DNA of 64,000 bases, taken from the NCBI GenBank assembly GCA_951230915.1, contig OX579637.1, forward strand, positions 15,996,001 through 16,060,000. Reading direction: 5' to 3'. The DNA comes from Antitrichia curtipendula. Its lineage: Eukaryota; Streptophyta; Bryopsida; Hypnales; Leucodontaceae. This document shows, piece by piece, positions 11,269-26,355 of the stretch (position 1 is the first letter of the stretch; every line of letters starts with the position of its first letter). Position numbers and translations under genes: made by a program. The notes below the pieces were generated by a model. It did not search any database and was not told the origin of the DNA. It saw nothing but the letters and a program-made list of their open reading frames with translations.

Positions 11269-14200
11269 CAACTTGTACGATTTGTATGAAGTCTCTTTTA
11301 AAATGAAATTCTATGACATTTGATGTTTGACACCATTAAAGTTCAGATTGGACCTTATTCTCTATTTTTTGGAATTGACGTGCGATTGGATTGCAATTAC
11401 ATATCAAATTAATATTTGTGGGCATTGAAGTACTTGAGGGTAACTATTTGCAACTTGTACGATTTGTGTGAAGTCTCTTTCAAAATGAAATTCTATGACA
11501 TTTGATGTTTGACACCATTAAAGTACAGATTGGACCTTATTCTCTATTTTTTGGAATTGACGTGCGATTGGATTGCAATTACATATCAAATTAGTATTTG
11601 TGCGCATTTAAGTACTTGAGGGTAACTATTTGCAACTTGTACGATTTGTGTGAAGTCTCTTTCAAAATGAAACTCTATGACATTTGATGTTTGACACCAT
11701 TAAAGTACAGATTGGACCTTATTCTCTATTCTTTTGAATTGACGTGCGATTGGCTTGCAATTAATTATCAAATTAATATTTGTGGGCATTTAAGTACTTG
11801 AGGGTAACTATTTGCAACTTGTACGATTTGTGTGAAGTCTGTTTCAAAATGAAATTCTATGACATTTGATGTTTGACACCATTAAAGTACAGATTGGACC
11901 TTATTCTCTATTTTTTGGAATTGACGTGCGATTCGATTGCAATTAATTATCAAATTAATATTTGTGGGCATTTAGGTACTTGAGGGTAACTATTTGCAAC
12001 TTGTACGATTTGTGTGAAGTCTCTTTCAAAATGAAATTCTATGACATTTGATGTTTGACACCATTATTGTACAGGTTGGACTTATTCTATATTCTTTTGA
12101 ATGGACGTGCGATTGGATTGCAATTACATATCAAATTAGTATTTGTGCGCATTTAAGTACTTGAGGGTAACTATTTGCAACTTGTACGATTTGTGTGAAG
12201 TCTGTTTCAAACTGAAATTCTATGACATTTGATGTTAGACACCATTAATGTACAGATTGGACCTTATTCTCTATTTTTTGGAATTGACGTGCGATTGGAT
12301 TGCAATTACATATCAGATTAATATTTGTGTGCATTTAAGTACTTGAGGGTAACTATTTGCAACTTGTACGATTTGTATGAAGTCTCTTTCAAAATGAAAT
12401 TCTATGACATTTGATGTTTGACACCATTAATGTACAGGTTGGACTTATTCTATATTCTTTTGAATGGACGTGCGATTGGATTGCAATTACATATCAAATT
12501 AGTATTTGTGGGCATTTAAGTACCTGAGGGTAACTATTTGCAACTTGTACGATTTGTATGAAGTCTCTTTTAAAATGAAATTCTATGACATTTGATGTTT
12601 GACACCATTAAAGTACAGATTGGACCTTATTCTCTATTTTTTGGAATTGACGTGCGATTGGATTGCAATTACATATCAAATTAATATTTTTGCGCATTTA
12701 AGTACTTGAGGGTAACTATTTGCAACTTGTACGATTTGTGTGAAGTCTCTTTCAAAATGAAATTCTATGACATTTGATGTTTGACACCATTAAAGTTCAG
12801 ATTGGACCTTATTCTCTATTTTTTGGAATTGACGTGCGATTGGATTGCAATTACATATCAAATTAGTATTTGTGGGCATTTAAGTACTTGAGGGTAACTA
12901 TTTGCAACTTGTACGATTTGTGTGAAGTCTGTTTCACACTGAAATTCTATGACATTTGATGTTTGACACCATTAAAGTTCAGATTGGACCTTATTCTCTA
13001 TTTTTTGGAATTGACGTGCGATTGGATTGCAATTACATATCAAATTAGTATTTGTGCGCATTTAAGTACTTGAGGGTAACTATTTGCAACTTGTACGATT
13101 TGTGTGAAGTCTCTTTCAAAATGAAACTCTATGACATTTGATGTTTGACACCATTAAAGTTCAGATTGGACCTTATTCTCTATTTTTTGGAATTGACGTG
13201 CGATTGGATTGCAATTACATATCAAATTAATATTTGTGGGCATTGAAGTACTTGAGGGTAACTATTTGCAACTTGTACGATTTGTGTGAAGTCTCTTTCA
13301 AAATGAAATTCTATGACATTTGATGTTTGACACCATTAAAGTACAGATTGGACCTTATTCTCTATTTTTTGGAATTGACGTGCGATTGGATTGCAATTAC
13401 ATATCAAATTAGTATTTGTGCGCATTTAAGTACTTGAGGGTAACTATTTGCAACTTGTACGATTTGTGTGAAGTCTCTTTCAAAATGAAACTCTATGACA
13501 TTTGATGTTTGACACCATTAAAGTACAGATTGGACCTTATTCTCTATTCTTTTGAATTGACGTGCGATTGGCTTGCAATTAATTATCAAATTAATATTTG
13601 TGGGCATTTAAGTACTTGAGGGTAACTATTTGCAACTTGTACGATTTGTGTGAAGTCTGTTTCAAAATGAAATTCTATGACATTTGATGTTTGACACCAT
13701 TAAAGTACAGATTGGACCTTATTCTCTATTTTTTGGAATTGACGTGCGATTCGATTGCAATTAATTATCAAATTAATATTTGTGGGCATTTAGGTACTTG
13801 AGGGTAACTATTTGCAACTTGTACGATTTGTGTGAAGTCTCTTTCAAAATGAAATTCTATGACATTTGATGTTTGACACCATTATTGTACAGGTTGGACT
13901 TATTCTATATTCTTTTGAATGGACGTGCGATTGGATTGCAATTACATATCAAATTAGTATTTGTGCGCATTTAAGTACTTGAGGGTAACTATTTGCAACT
14001 TGTACGATTTGTGTGAAGTCTGTTTCAAACTGAAATTCTATGACATTTGATGTTAGACACCATTAATGTACAGATTGGACCTTATTCTCTATTTTTTGGA
14101 ATTGACGTGCGATTGGATTGCAATTACATATCAGATTAATATTTGTGTGCATTTAAGTACTTGAGGGTAACTATTTGCAACTTGTACGATTTGTATGAAG

Positions 14201-14722
14201 TCTCTTTCAAAATGAAATTCTATGACATTTGATGTTTGACACCATTAATGTACAGGTTGGACTTATTCTATATTCTTTTGAATGGACGTGCGATTGGATT
14301 GCAATTACATATCAAATTAGTATTTGTGGGCATTTAAGTACCTGAGGGTAACTATTTGCAACTTGTACGATTTGTATGAAGTCTCTTTTAAAATGAAATT
14401 CTATGACATTTGATGTTTGACACCATTAAAGTACAGATTGGACCTTATTCTCTATTTTTTGGAATTGACGTGCGATTGGATTGCAATTACATATCAAATT
14501 AATATTTTTGCGCATTTAAGTACTTGAGGGTAACTATTTGCAACTTGTACGATTTGTGTGAAGTCTCTTTCAAAATGAAATTCTATGACATTTGATGTTT
14601 GACACCATTAAAGTTCAGATTGGACCTTATTCTCTATTTTTTGGAATTGACGTGCGATTGGATTGCAATTACATATCAAATTAATATTTGTGGGCATTGA
14701 AGTACTTGAGGGTAACTATTTG
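11269..14722 (+). repeat. Tandem 10-monomer HOR, offset 1818 bp
   Basis: The segment from 11269 to about 12904 matches that from 13087 to about 14722 at an offset of 1818 bases. Anchors are CGATTCGATTGC (11931 and 13749), TTAGACACCATTAATGTACAG (12236 and 14054 regions) and the rare TATCAGATTAAT (12311 and 14129). The monomers after about 12905 and 14723 no longer match, so the shared segment is about 9 monomers within a 10-monomer period. The first part of each copy repeats the 5-mer order seen at 6726-8543. Confidence 0.8.
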
Positions 14723-15994
14723 CAACTTGTACGATTTGTGTGAAGTCTCTTTCAAAATGAAATTCTATGTCATTTGATGTTTGACACCATTAATGTACAG
14801 GTTTGACTTATTCTATATTCTTTTGAATGGACGTGCGATTGGATTGCAATTACATATCAAATTAGTATTTGTGGGCATTTAAGTACTTGAGGGTAACTAT
14901 TTGCAACTTGTACGATTTGTATGAAGTCTCTTTTAAAATGAAATTCTATGACATTTGATGTTTGACACCATTAAAGTACAGATTGGACCTTATTCTCTAT
15001 TTTTTGGAATTGACGTGCGATTGGATTGCAATTACATATCAAATTAATATTTGTGCGCATTTAAGTACTTGAGGGTAACTATTTGCAACTTGTACGATTT
15101 GTGTGAAGTCTCTTTCAAAATGAAATTCTATGACATTTGATGTTTGACACCATTAAAGTACAGATTGGACCTTATTCTCTATTTTTTGGAATTGACGTGC
15201 GATTGGATTGCAATTAATTATCAAATTAATATTTGTGCGCATTTAAGTACTTGAGGGTAACTATTTGCAACTTGTACGATTTGTGTGAAGTCTGTTTCAC
15301 ACTGAAATTCTATGACATTTGATGTTTGACACCATTAAAGTACAGATTGGACCTTATTCTCTATTTTTTGGAATTGACGTGCGATTGAATTGCAATTAAT
15401 TATCAAATTAATATTTGTGCGCATTTAAGTACTTGAGGGTAACTATTTGCAACTTGTACGATTTGTATGAAGTCTCTTTCAAAATGAAATTCTATGACAT
15501 TTGATGTTTGACACCATTAATGTACAGGTTGGACTTATTCTATATTCTTTTGAATGGACGTGCGATTGGATTGCAATTACATATCAAATTAGTATTTGTG
15601 GGCATTTAAGTACTTGAGGGTAACTATTTGCAACTTGTACGATTTGTGTGAAGTCTGTTTCACACTGAAATTCTATGACATTTGATGTTTGACACCATTA
15701 AAGTTCAGATTGGACCTTATTCTCTATTTTTTGGAATTGACGTGCGATTGGATTGCAATTACATATCAAATTAATATTTGTGGGCATTGAAGTACTTGAG
15801 GGTAACTATTTGCAACTTGTACGATTTGTGTGAAGTCTCTTTCAAAATGAAATTCTATGACATTTGATGTTTGACACCATTAAAGTACAGATTGGACCTT
15901 ATTCTCTATTTTTTGGAATTGACGTGCGATTCGATTGCAATTAATTATCAAATTAATATTTGTGGGCATTTAGGTATTTGAGGGTAACTATTTG

Positions 15995-18900
15995 CAACTT
16001 GTACGATTTGTGTGAAGTCTCTTTCAAAATGAAACTCTATGACATTTGATGTTTGACACCATTAAAGTACAGATTGGACCTTATTCTCTATTCTTTTGAA
16101 TTGACGTGCGATTGGCTTGCAATTAATTATCAAATTAATATTTGTGGGCATTTAAGTACTTGAGGGTAACTATTTGCAACTTGTACGATTTGTGTGAAGT
16201 CTGTTTCAAACTGAAATTCTATGACATTTGATGTTTGACACCATTATTGTACAGGTTGGACCTTATTCTCTATTTTTTGGAATTGACGTGCGATTGGATT
16301 GCAATTAATTATCAAATTAATATTTGTGCGCATTTAAGTACTTGAGGGTAACTATTTGCAACTTGTACGATTTGTGTGAAGTCTGTTTCACATTGAAATT
16401 CTATGACATTTGATGTTTGACACCATTAAAATACAGATTGGACCTTATTCTCTATTTTTTGGACTTGACGTGCGATTGGATTGCAATTAATTATCAAATT
16501 AATATTTGCGCGCATTTAAGTACTTGAGGGTAACTATTTGCAACTTGTACGATTTGTATGAAGTCTCTTTCAAAATGAAATTCTATGACATTTGATGTTT
16601 GACACCATTAAAGTTCAGATTGGACCTTATTCTCTATTTTTTGGAATTGACGTGCGATTGGATTGCAATTACATATCAAATTAATATTTGTGGGCATTGA
16701 AGTACTTGAGGGTAACTATTTGCAACTTGTACGATTTGTGTGAAGTCTCTTTCAAAATGAAATTCTATGACATTTGATGTTTGACACCATTAAAGTACAG
16801 ATTGGACCTTATTCTCTATTTTTTGGAATTGACGTGCGATTGGATTGCAATTACATCTCAAATTAGTATTTGTGCGCATTTAAGTACTTGAGGGTAACTA
16901 TTTGCAACTTGTACGATTTGTGTGAAGTCTCTTTCAAAATGAAACTCTATGACATTTGATGTTTGACACCATTAAAGTACAGATTAAACCTTATTCTATA
17001 TTCTTTTGAATTGACGTGCGATTGGCTTGCAATTAATTATCAAATTAATATTTGTGGGCATTTAAGTACTTGAGGGTAACTATTTGCAACTTGTACGATT
17101 TGTGTGAAGTCTCTTTCAAAATGAAATTCTATGACATTTGATGTTTGACACCATTAAAGTACAGATTGGACCTTATTCTCTATTTTTTGGAATTGACGTG
17201 CGATTGGATTGCAATTAATTATCAAATTAATATTTGTGCGCATTTAAGTACTTGAGGGTAACTATTTGCAACTTGTACGATTTGTGTGAAGTCTGTTTCA
17301 CACTGAAATTCTATGACATTTGATGTTTGACACCATTATTGTACAGGTTGGACTTATTCTATATTCTTTTGAATGGACGTGCGATTGGATTGCAATTACA
17401 TATCAAATTAGTATTTGTGCGCATTTAAGTACTTGAGGGTAACTATTTGCAATTTGTACGATTTGTGTGAAGTCTGTTTCAAACTGAAATTCTATGACAT
17501 TTGATGTTAGACACCATTAAAGTACAGATTGGACCTTATTCTCTATATTTTGGAATTGACGTGCGATTGGATTGCAATTACATATCAAATTAATATTTGT
17601 GTGCATTTAAGTACTTGAGGGTAACTATTTGCAACTTGTACGATTTGTATGAAGTCTCTTTCAAAATGAAATTCTATGACATTTGATGTTTGACACCATT
17701 AAAGTTCAGATTGGACCTTATTCTCTATTTTTTGGAATTGACGTGCGATTGGATTGCAATTACATATCAAATTAGTATTTGTGGGCATTTAAGTACCTGA
17801 GTGTAACTATTTGCAACTTGTACGATTTGTATGAAGTCTCTTTTAAAATGAAATTCTATGACATTTGATGTTTGACACCATTAAAGTACAGATTGGACCT
17901 TATTCTCTATTTTTTGGAATTGACGTGCGATTGGATTGCAATTACATATCAAATTAATATTTTTGCGCATTTAAGTACTTGAGGGTAACTATTTGCAACT
18001 TGTACGATTTGTGTGAAGTCTCTTTCAAAATGAAACTCTATGACATTTGATGTTTGACACCATTAAAGTACAGATTGGACCTTATTCTCTATTCTTTTGA
18101 ATTGACGTGCGATTGGCTTGCAATTAATTATCAAATTAATATTTGTGGGCATTTAAGTACTTGAGGGTAACTATTTGCAACTTGTACGATTTGTGTGAAG
18201 TCTCTTTCAAAATGAAATTCTATGACATTTGATGTTTGACACCATTATTGTACAGGTTGGACCTTATTCTCTATTTTTTGGAATTGACGTGCGATTGGAT
18301 TGCAATTAATTATCAAATTAATATTTGTGCGCATTTAAGTACTTGAGGGTAACTATTTGCAACTTGTACGATTTGTGTGAAGTCTGTTTCACACTGAAAT
18401 TCTATGACATTTGATGTTTGACACCATTAAAGTACAGATTGGACCTTATTCTCTATTTTTTGGACTTGACGTGCGATTGGATTGCAATTAATTATCAAAT
18501 TAATATTTGCGCGCATTTAAGTACTTGAGGGTAACTATTTGCAACTTGTACGATTTGTATGAAGTCTCTTTCAAAATGAAATTCTATGACATTTGATGTT
18601 TGACACCATTAAAGTTCAGATTGGACCTTATTCTCTATTTTTTGGAATTGACGTGCGATTGGATTGCAATTACATATCAAATTAATATTTGTGGGCATTG
18701 AAGTACTTGAGGGTAACTATTTGCAACTTGTACGATTTGTGTGAAGTCTCTTTCAAAATGAAATTCTATGACATTTGATGTTTGACACCATTAAAGTACA
18801 GATTGGACCTTATTCTCTATTTTTTGGAATTGACGTGCGATTGGATTGCAATTACATCTCAAATTAGTATTTGTGCGCATTTAAGTACTTGAGGGTAACT

Positions 18901-19087
18901 ATTTGCAACTTGTACGATTTGTGTGAAGTCTCTTTCAAAATGAAACTCTATGACATTTGATGTTTGACACCATTAAAGTACAGATTGGACCTTATTCTCT
19001 ATTCTTTTGAATTGACGTGCGATTGGCTTGCAATTAATTATCAAATTAATATTTGTGGGCATTTAAGTACTTGAGGGTAACTATTTG
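15995..19087 (+). repeat. Six-monomer block duplicated at 11-monomer offset (2001 bp)
   Basis: 15995-17086 and 17996-19087 share the same order of six monomers at an offset of 2001 bases. Markers are GAAACTCT with GGCTTGC, ATTATTGTACAGGTTGGACC (an A/B hybrid), TTGGACTTGACG with TTTGCGCGCATTT (16501 and 18502), GTTCAG with ATTGAAG, ACATCTCAAA (16851 and 18852), and a second GAAACTCT monomer. Copy 1 has local changes absent from copy 2, such as TTTCACATTG, AAAATACAG and CAGATTAAACC. The monomers between 17087 and 17995 separate the two blocks and do not match what follows 19088. Confidence 0.82.
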
Positions 19088-20722
19088 CAACTTGTACGAT
19101 TTGTATGAAGTCTCTTTCAAAATGAAATTCTATGACATTTGATGTTTGACACCATTATTGTACAGGTTGGACTTATTCTATATTCTTTTGAATGGACGTG
19201 CGATTGGATTGCAATTACATATCAAATTAGTATTTGTGGGCATTTAAGTACTTGAGGGTAACTATTTGCAACTTGTACGATTTGTGTGAAGTCTGTTTCA
19301 AAATGAAATTCTATGACATTTGATGTTTGACACCATTAAAGTACAGATTGGACCTTATTCTCTATTTTTTGGAATTGACGTGCGATTCGATTGCAATTAA
19401 TTATCAAATTAATATTTGTGGGCATTTAGGTACTTGAGGGTAACTATTTGCAACTTGTACGAATTGTGTGAAGTCTCCTTCAAAATGAAATTCTATGACA
19501 TTTGATATTTGACACCATTAAGGTACAGGTTGGACTTATTCTATATTCTTTTGAATGGACGCGCGATTGGATTGCAATTACATATCAAATTAGTATTTGT
19601 GCGCATTTAAGTACTTGAGGGTAACTATTTGCAACTTGTACGATTTGTGTGAAGTCTGTTTCAAACTGAAATTCTATGACATTTGATGTTAGACACCATT
19701 AAAGTACAGATTGGACCTTATTCTCTATTTTTTGGAATTGACGTGCGATTGGATTGCAATTACATATCAAATTAATATTTTTGCGCATTTAAGTACTTGA
19801 GGGTAACTATTTGCAACTTGTACGATTTGTGTGAAGTCTCTTTCAAAATGAAATTCTATGACATTTGATGTTTGACACCATTAAAGTTCAGATTGGACCT
19901 TATTCTCTATTTTTTGGAATTGACGTGCGATTGGATTGCAATTACATATCAAATTAATATTTGTGGGCATTGAAGTACTTGAGGGTAAGTATTTGCAACT
20001 TGTACGATTTGTGTGAAGTCTCTTTCAAAATGAAATTCTATGTCATTTGATGTTTGACACCATTAACGTACAGGTTTGACTTATTCTATATTCTTTTGAA
20101 TGGACGTGCGATTGGATTGCAATTACATATCAAATTAGTATTTGTGGGCATTTAAGTACTTGAGGGTAACTATTTGCGACTTGTACGATTTGTATGAAGT
20201 CTCTTTTAAAATGAAATTCTATGACATTTGATGTTTGACACCATTAAAGTACAGATTGGACCTTATTCTCTATTTTTTGGAATTGACGTGCGATTGGATT
20301 GCAATTACATATCAAATTAATATTTGTGCGCATTTAAGTACTTGAGGGTAACTATTTGCAACTTGTACGATTTGTGTGAAGTCTGTTTCACACTGAAATT
20401 CTATGACATTTGATGTTTGACACCATTAAAGTACAGATTGGACCTTATTCTCTATTTTTTGGAATTGACGTGCGATTGGATTGCAATTAATTATCAAATT
20501 AATATTTGTGCGCATTTAAGTACTTGAGGGTAACTATTTGCAACTTGTACGATTTGTGTGAAGTCTGTTTCAAAATGAAATTCTATGACATTTGATGTTT
20601 GACACCATTAAAGTACAGATTGGACCTTATTCTCTATTTTTTGGAATTGACGTGCGATTGGATTGCAATTAATTATCAAATTAATATTTGTGCGCATTTA
20701 AGTACTTGAGGGTAACTATTTG

Positions 20723-23700
20723 CAACTTGTACGATTTGTGTGAAGTCTCTTTCAAAATGAAATTCTATGACATTTGATGTTTGACACCATTAAAGTACAG
20801 ATTGGACCTTATTCTCTATTTTTTGGAATTGACGTGCGATTGGATTGCAATTACATCTCAAATTAGTATTTGTGCGCATTTAAGTACTTGAGGGTAACTA
20901 TTTGCAACTTGTACGATTTGTGTGAAGTCTCTTTCAAAATGAAATTCTATGACATTTGATGTTTGACACCATTATTGTACAGGTTGGACTTATTCTATAT
21001 TCTTTTGAATGGACGTGCGATTGGATTGCAATTACATATCAAATTAGTATTTGTGCGCATTTAAGTACTTGAGGGTAACTATTTGCAACTTGTACGATTT
21101 GTGTGAAGTCTCTTTCAAAATGAAATTCTATGACATTTGATGTTTGACACCATTAAAGTTCAGATTGGACCTTATTCTCTATTTTTTGGAATTGACGTGC
21201 GATTGGCTTGCAATTAATTATCAAATTAATATTTGTGGGCATTTAGGTACTTGAGGGTAAGTATTTGCAACTTGTACGATTTGTGTGAAGTCTCTTTCAA
21301 AATGAAATTCTATGTCATTTGATGTTTGACACCATTAATGTACAGGTTTGACTTATTCTCTATTCTTTTGAATGGACGTGCGATTGGATTGCAATTACAT
21401 ATCAAATTAGTATTTGTGGGCATTTAAGTACTTGAGGGTAACTATTTGCGACTTGTACGATTTGTATGAAGTCTCTTTTAAAATGAAATTCTATGACATT
21501 TGATGTTTGACACCATTAAAGTACAGATTGGACCTTATTCTCTATTTTTTGGAATTGACGTGCGATTGGATTGCAATTACATGTCAAATTAATATTTGTG
21601 CGCATTGAAGTACTTGAGGGTAACTATTTGCAACTTGTACGATTTGTGTGAAGTCTCTTTCAAAATGAAATTCTATGACATTTGATGTTTGACACCATTA
21701 ATGTACAGGTTGGACTTATTCTATATTCTTTTGAATGGACGTGCGATTGGATTGCAATTACATATCAAATTAGTATTTGTGGGCATTTAAGTACTTGAGG
21801 GTAACTATTTGCAACTTGTACGATTTGTGTGAAGTCTCTTTCAAAATGAAATTCTATGACATTTGATGTTTGACACCATTAATGTACAGGTTGGACTTAT
21901 TCTCTATTTTTTGGAATTGACGTGCGATTGGATTGCAATTAATTATCAAATTAATATTTGTGCGCATTTAAGTACTTGAGGGTAACTATTTGCAACTTGT
22001 ACGATTTGTGTGAAGTCTGTTTCACACTGAAATTCTATGACATTTGATGTTTGACACCATTAAAGTACAGATTGGACCTTATTCTCTATTTTTTGGAATT
22101 GACGTGCGATTGGATTGCAATTAATTATCAAATTAATATTTGTGCGCATTTAAGTACTTGAGGGTAACTATTTGCAACTTGTACGATTTGTGTGAAGTCT
22201 GTTTCACACTGAAATTCTATGACATTTGATGTTTGACACCATTAAAGTACAGATTGGACCTTATTCTCTATTTTTTGGAATTGACGTGCGATTGAATTGC
22301 AATTAATTATCAAATTAATATTTGTGCGCATTTAAGTACTTGAGGGTAACTATTTGCAACTTGTACGATTTGTATGAAGTCTCTTTCAAAATGAAATTCT
22401 ATGACATTTGATGTTTGACACCATTAATGTACAGGTTGGACTTATTCTATATTCTTTTGAATGGACGTGCGATTGGATTGCAATTACATATCAAATTAGT
22501 ATTTGTGGGCATTTAAGTACTTGAGGGTAACTATTTGCAACTTGTACGATTTGTATGAAGTCTCTTTTAAAATGAAATTCTATGACATTTGATGTTTGAC
22601 ACCATTAAAGTTCAGATTGGACCTTATTCTCTATTTTTTGGAATTGACGTGCGATTGGATTGCAATTACATATCAAATTAATATTTGTGGGCATTGAAGT
22701 ACTTGAGGGTAACTATTTGCAACTTGTACGATTTGTGTGAAGTCTCTTTCAAAATGAAATTCTATGACATTTGATGTTTGACACCATTAAAGTACAGATT
22801 GGACCTTATTCTCTATTCTTTTGAATTGACGTGCGATTGGCTTGCAATTAATTATCAAATTAATATTTGTGGGCATTTAAGTACTTGAGGGTAACTATTT
22901 GCAACTTGTACGATTTGTGTGAAGTCTGTTTCAAAATGAAATTCTATGACATTTGATGTTTGACACCATTAAAGTACAGATTGGACCTTATTCTCTATTC
23001 TTTTGAATTGACGTGCGATTGGCTTGCAATTAATTATCAAATTAATATTTGTGGGCATTTAAGTACTTGAGGGTAACTATTTGCAACTTGTACGATTTGT
23101 ATGAAGTCTCTTTTAAAATGAAATTCTATGACATTTGATGTTTGACACCATTAAAGTACAGATTGGACCTTATTCTCTATTCTTTTGAATGGACGTGCGA
23201 TTGGATTGCAATTACATATCAAATTAATATTTGTGGGCATTGAAGTACTTGAGGGTAACTATTTGCAACTTGTACGATTTGTGTGAAGTCTCTTTCAAAA
23301 TGAAATTCTATGACATTTGATGTTTGACACCATTAAAGTACAGATTGGACCTTATTCTCTATTTTTTGGAATTGACGTGCGATTGGATTGCAATTACATC
23401 TCAAATTAGTATTTGTGCGCATTTAAGTACTTGAGGGTAACTATTTGCAACTTGTACGATTTGTGTGAAGTCTCTTTCAAAATGAAATTCTATGACATTT
23501 GATGTTTGACACCATTATTGTACAGGTTGGACTTATTCTATATTCTTTTGAATGGACGTGCGATTGGATTGCAATTACATATCAAATTAGTATTTGTGCG
23601 CATTTAAGTACTTGAGGGTAACTATTTGCAACTTGTACGATTTGTGTGAAGTCTCTTTCAAAATGAAATTCTATGACATTTGATGTTTGACACCATTAAA

Positions 23701-25446
23701 GTTCAGATTGGACCTTATTCTCTATTTTTTGGAATTGACGTGCGATTGGCTTGCAATTAATTATCAAATTAATATTTGTGGGCATTTAAGTACTTGAGGG
23801 TAAGTATTTGCAACTTGTACGATTTGTGTGAAGTCTCTTTCAAAATGAAATTCTATGTCATTTGATGTTTGACACCATTAATGTACAGGTTTGACTTATT
23901 CTCTATTCTTTTGAATGGACGTGCGATTGGATTGCAATTACATATCAAATTAGTATTTGTGGGCATTTAAGTACTTGAGGGTAACTATTTGCGACTTGTA
24001 CGATTTGTATGAAGTCTCTTTTAAAATGAAATTCTATGACATTTGATGTTTGACACCATTAAAGTACAGATTGGACCTTATTCTCTATTTTTTGGAATTG
24101 ACGTGCGATTGGATTGCAATTACATATCAAATTAATATTTGTGCGCATTTAAGTACTTGAGGGTAACTATTTGCAACTTGTACGATTTGTGTGAAGTCTG
24201 TTTCACACTGAAATTCTATGACATTTGATGTTTGACACCATTAAAGTACAGATTGGACCTTATTCTCTATTTTTTGGAATTGACGTGCGATTGGATTGCA
24301 ATTAATTATCAAATTAATATTTGTGCGCATTTAAGTACTTGAGGGTAACTATTTGCAACTTGTACGATTTGTGTGAAGTCTGTTTCACACTGAAATTCTA
24401 TGACATTTGATGTTTGACACCATTAAAGTACAGATTGGACCTTATTCTCTATTTTTTGGAATTGACGTGCGATTGAATTGCAATTAATTATCAAATTAAT
24501 ATTTGTGCGCATTTAAGTACTTGAGGGTAACTATTTGCAACTTGTACGATTTGTATGAAGTCTCTTTCAAAATGAAATTCTATGACATTTGATGTTTGAC
24601 ACCATTAATGTACAGGTTGGACTTATTCTATATTCTTTTGAATGGACGTGCGATTGGATTGCAATTACATATCAAATTAGTATTTGTGGGCATTTAAGTA
24701 CTTGAGGGTAACTATTTGCAACTTGTACGATTTGTATGAAGTCTCTTTTAAAATGAAATTCTATGACATTTGATGTTTGACACCATTAAAGTTCAGATTG
24801 GACCTTATTCTCTATTTTTTGGAATTGACGTGCGATTGGATTGCAATTACATATCAAATTAATATTTGTGGGCATTGAAGTACTTGAGGGTAACTATTTG
24901 CAACTTGTACGATTTGTGTGAAGTCTCTTTCAAAATGAAATTCTATGACATTTGATGTTTGACACCATTAAAGTACAGATTGGACCTTATTCTCTATTCT
25001 TTTGAATTGACGTGCGATTGGCTTGCAATTAATTATCAAATTAATATTTGTGGGCATTTAAGTACTTGAGGGTAACTATTTGCAACTTGTACGATTTGTG
25101 TGAAGTCTGTTTCAAAATGAAATTCTATGACATTTGATGTTTGACACCATTAAAGTACAGATTGGACCTTATTCTCTATTCTTTTGAATTGACGTGCGAT
25201 TGGCTTGCAATTAATTATCAAATTAATATTTGTGGGCATTTAAGTACTTGAGGGTAACTATTTGCAACTTGTACGATTTGTATGAAGTCTCTTTTAAAAT
25301 GAAATTCTATGACATTTGATGTTTGACACCATTAAAGTACAGATTGGACCTTATTCTCTATTCTTTTGAATGGACGTGCGATTGGATTGCAATTACATAT
25401 CAAATTAGTATTTGTGGGCATTTAAGTACTTGAGGGTAACTATTTG
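20723..25446 (+). repeat. HOR pair: 14 monomers (2543 bp) and 12 monomers (2181 bp)
   Basis: Copy 1 is 20723-23265 and copy 2 is 23266-25446. Anchors at offset 2543 are ACATCTCAAA (20853 and 23396) and GGGTAAGTATTTG (21255 and 23798). After the extra segment in copy 1 the offset becomes 2181, as shown by the hybrid TCTATTCTTTTGAATGGACG (about 23178 and 25359). The 362-base difference equals two 181-bp monomers present only in copy 1 at 21631-21992. The second of these (21812-21992) is a chimera with a type B left part (AATGTACAGGTTGGACTT) and a type A right part (TTTTTTGGAATTGACG), as expected at a recombination junction. Confidence 0.85.
21631..21992 (+). repeat. Two extra monomers in HOR copy 1, including a B/A chimera
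   Basis: These two 181-bp monomers have no counterpart in the adjacent HOR copy, which jumps from the GCGC-ending monomer to the TTTCACACTG monomer. The first (21631-21811) is ordinary type B. The second (21812-21992) begins as type B and ends as type A, with the switch between GGACTTATTC and TCTATTTTTTGG. It is 181 bp because it keeps the single-C type B form. This can equally be read as insertion in copy 1 or deletion in copy 2. Confidence 0.75.
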
Positions 25447-26355
25447 CAACTTGTACGATTTGTATGAAGTCTCTTTTAAAATGAAATTCTATGACATTTG
25501 ATGTTTGACACCATTAAAGTTCAGATTGGACCTTATTCTCTATTTTTTGGAATTGACGTGCGATTGGATTGCAATTACATATCAAATTAGTATTTGTGCG
25601 CATTTAAGTACTTGAGGGTAACTATTTGCAACTTGTACGATTTGTGTGAAGTCTGTTTCAAACTGAAATTCTATGACATTTGATGTTTGACACCATTAAA
25701 GTACAGATTGGACCTTATTCTCTATTCTTTTGAATTGACGTGCGATTGGATTGCAATTAATTATCAAATTAATATTTGTGGGCATTTAAGTACTTGAGGG
25801 TAACTATTTGCAACTTGTACGATTTGTGTGAAGTCTCTTTCAAAATGAAATTCTATGACATTTGATGTTTGACACCATTAAAGTACAGATTGGACCTTAT
25901 TCTCTATTCTTTTGAATTGACGTGCGATTGGCTTGCAATTAATTATCAAATTAATATTTGTGGGCATTTAAGTACTTGAGGGTAACTATTTGCAACTTGT
26001 ACGATTTGTGTGAAGTCTGTTTCAAAATGAAATTCTATGACATTTGATGTTTGACACCATTAAAGTACAGATTGGACCTTATTCTCTATTTTTTGGAATT
26101 GACGTGCGATTCGATTGCAATTAATTATCAAATTAATATTTGTGGGCATTTAGGTACTTGAGGGTAACTATTTGCAACTTGTACGATTTGTGTGAAGTCT
26201 CTTTCAAAATGAAATTCTATGACATTTGATGTTTGACACCATTATTGTACAGGTTGGACTTATTCTATATTCTTTTGAATGGACGTGCGATTGGATTGCA
26301 ATTACATATCAAATTAGTATTTGTGCGCATTTAAGTACTTGAGGGTAACTATTTG

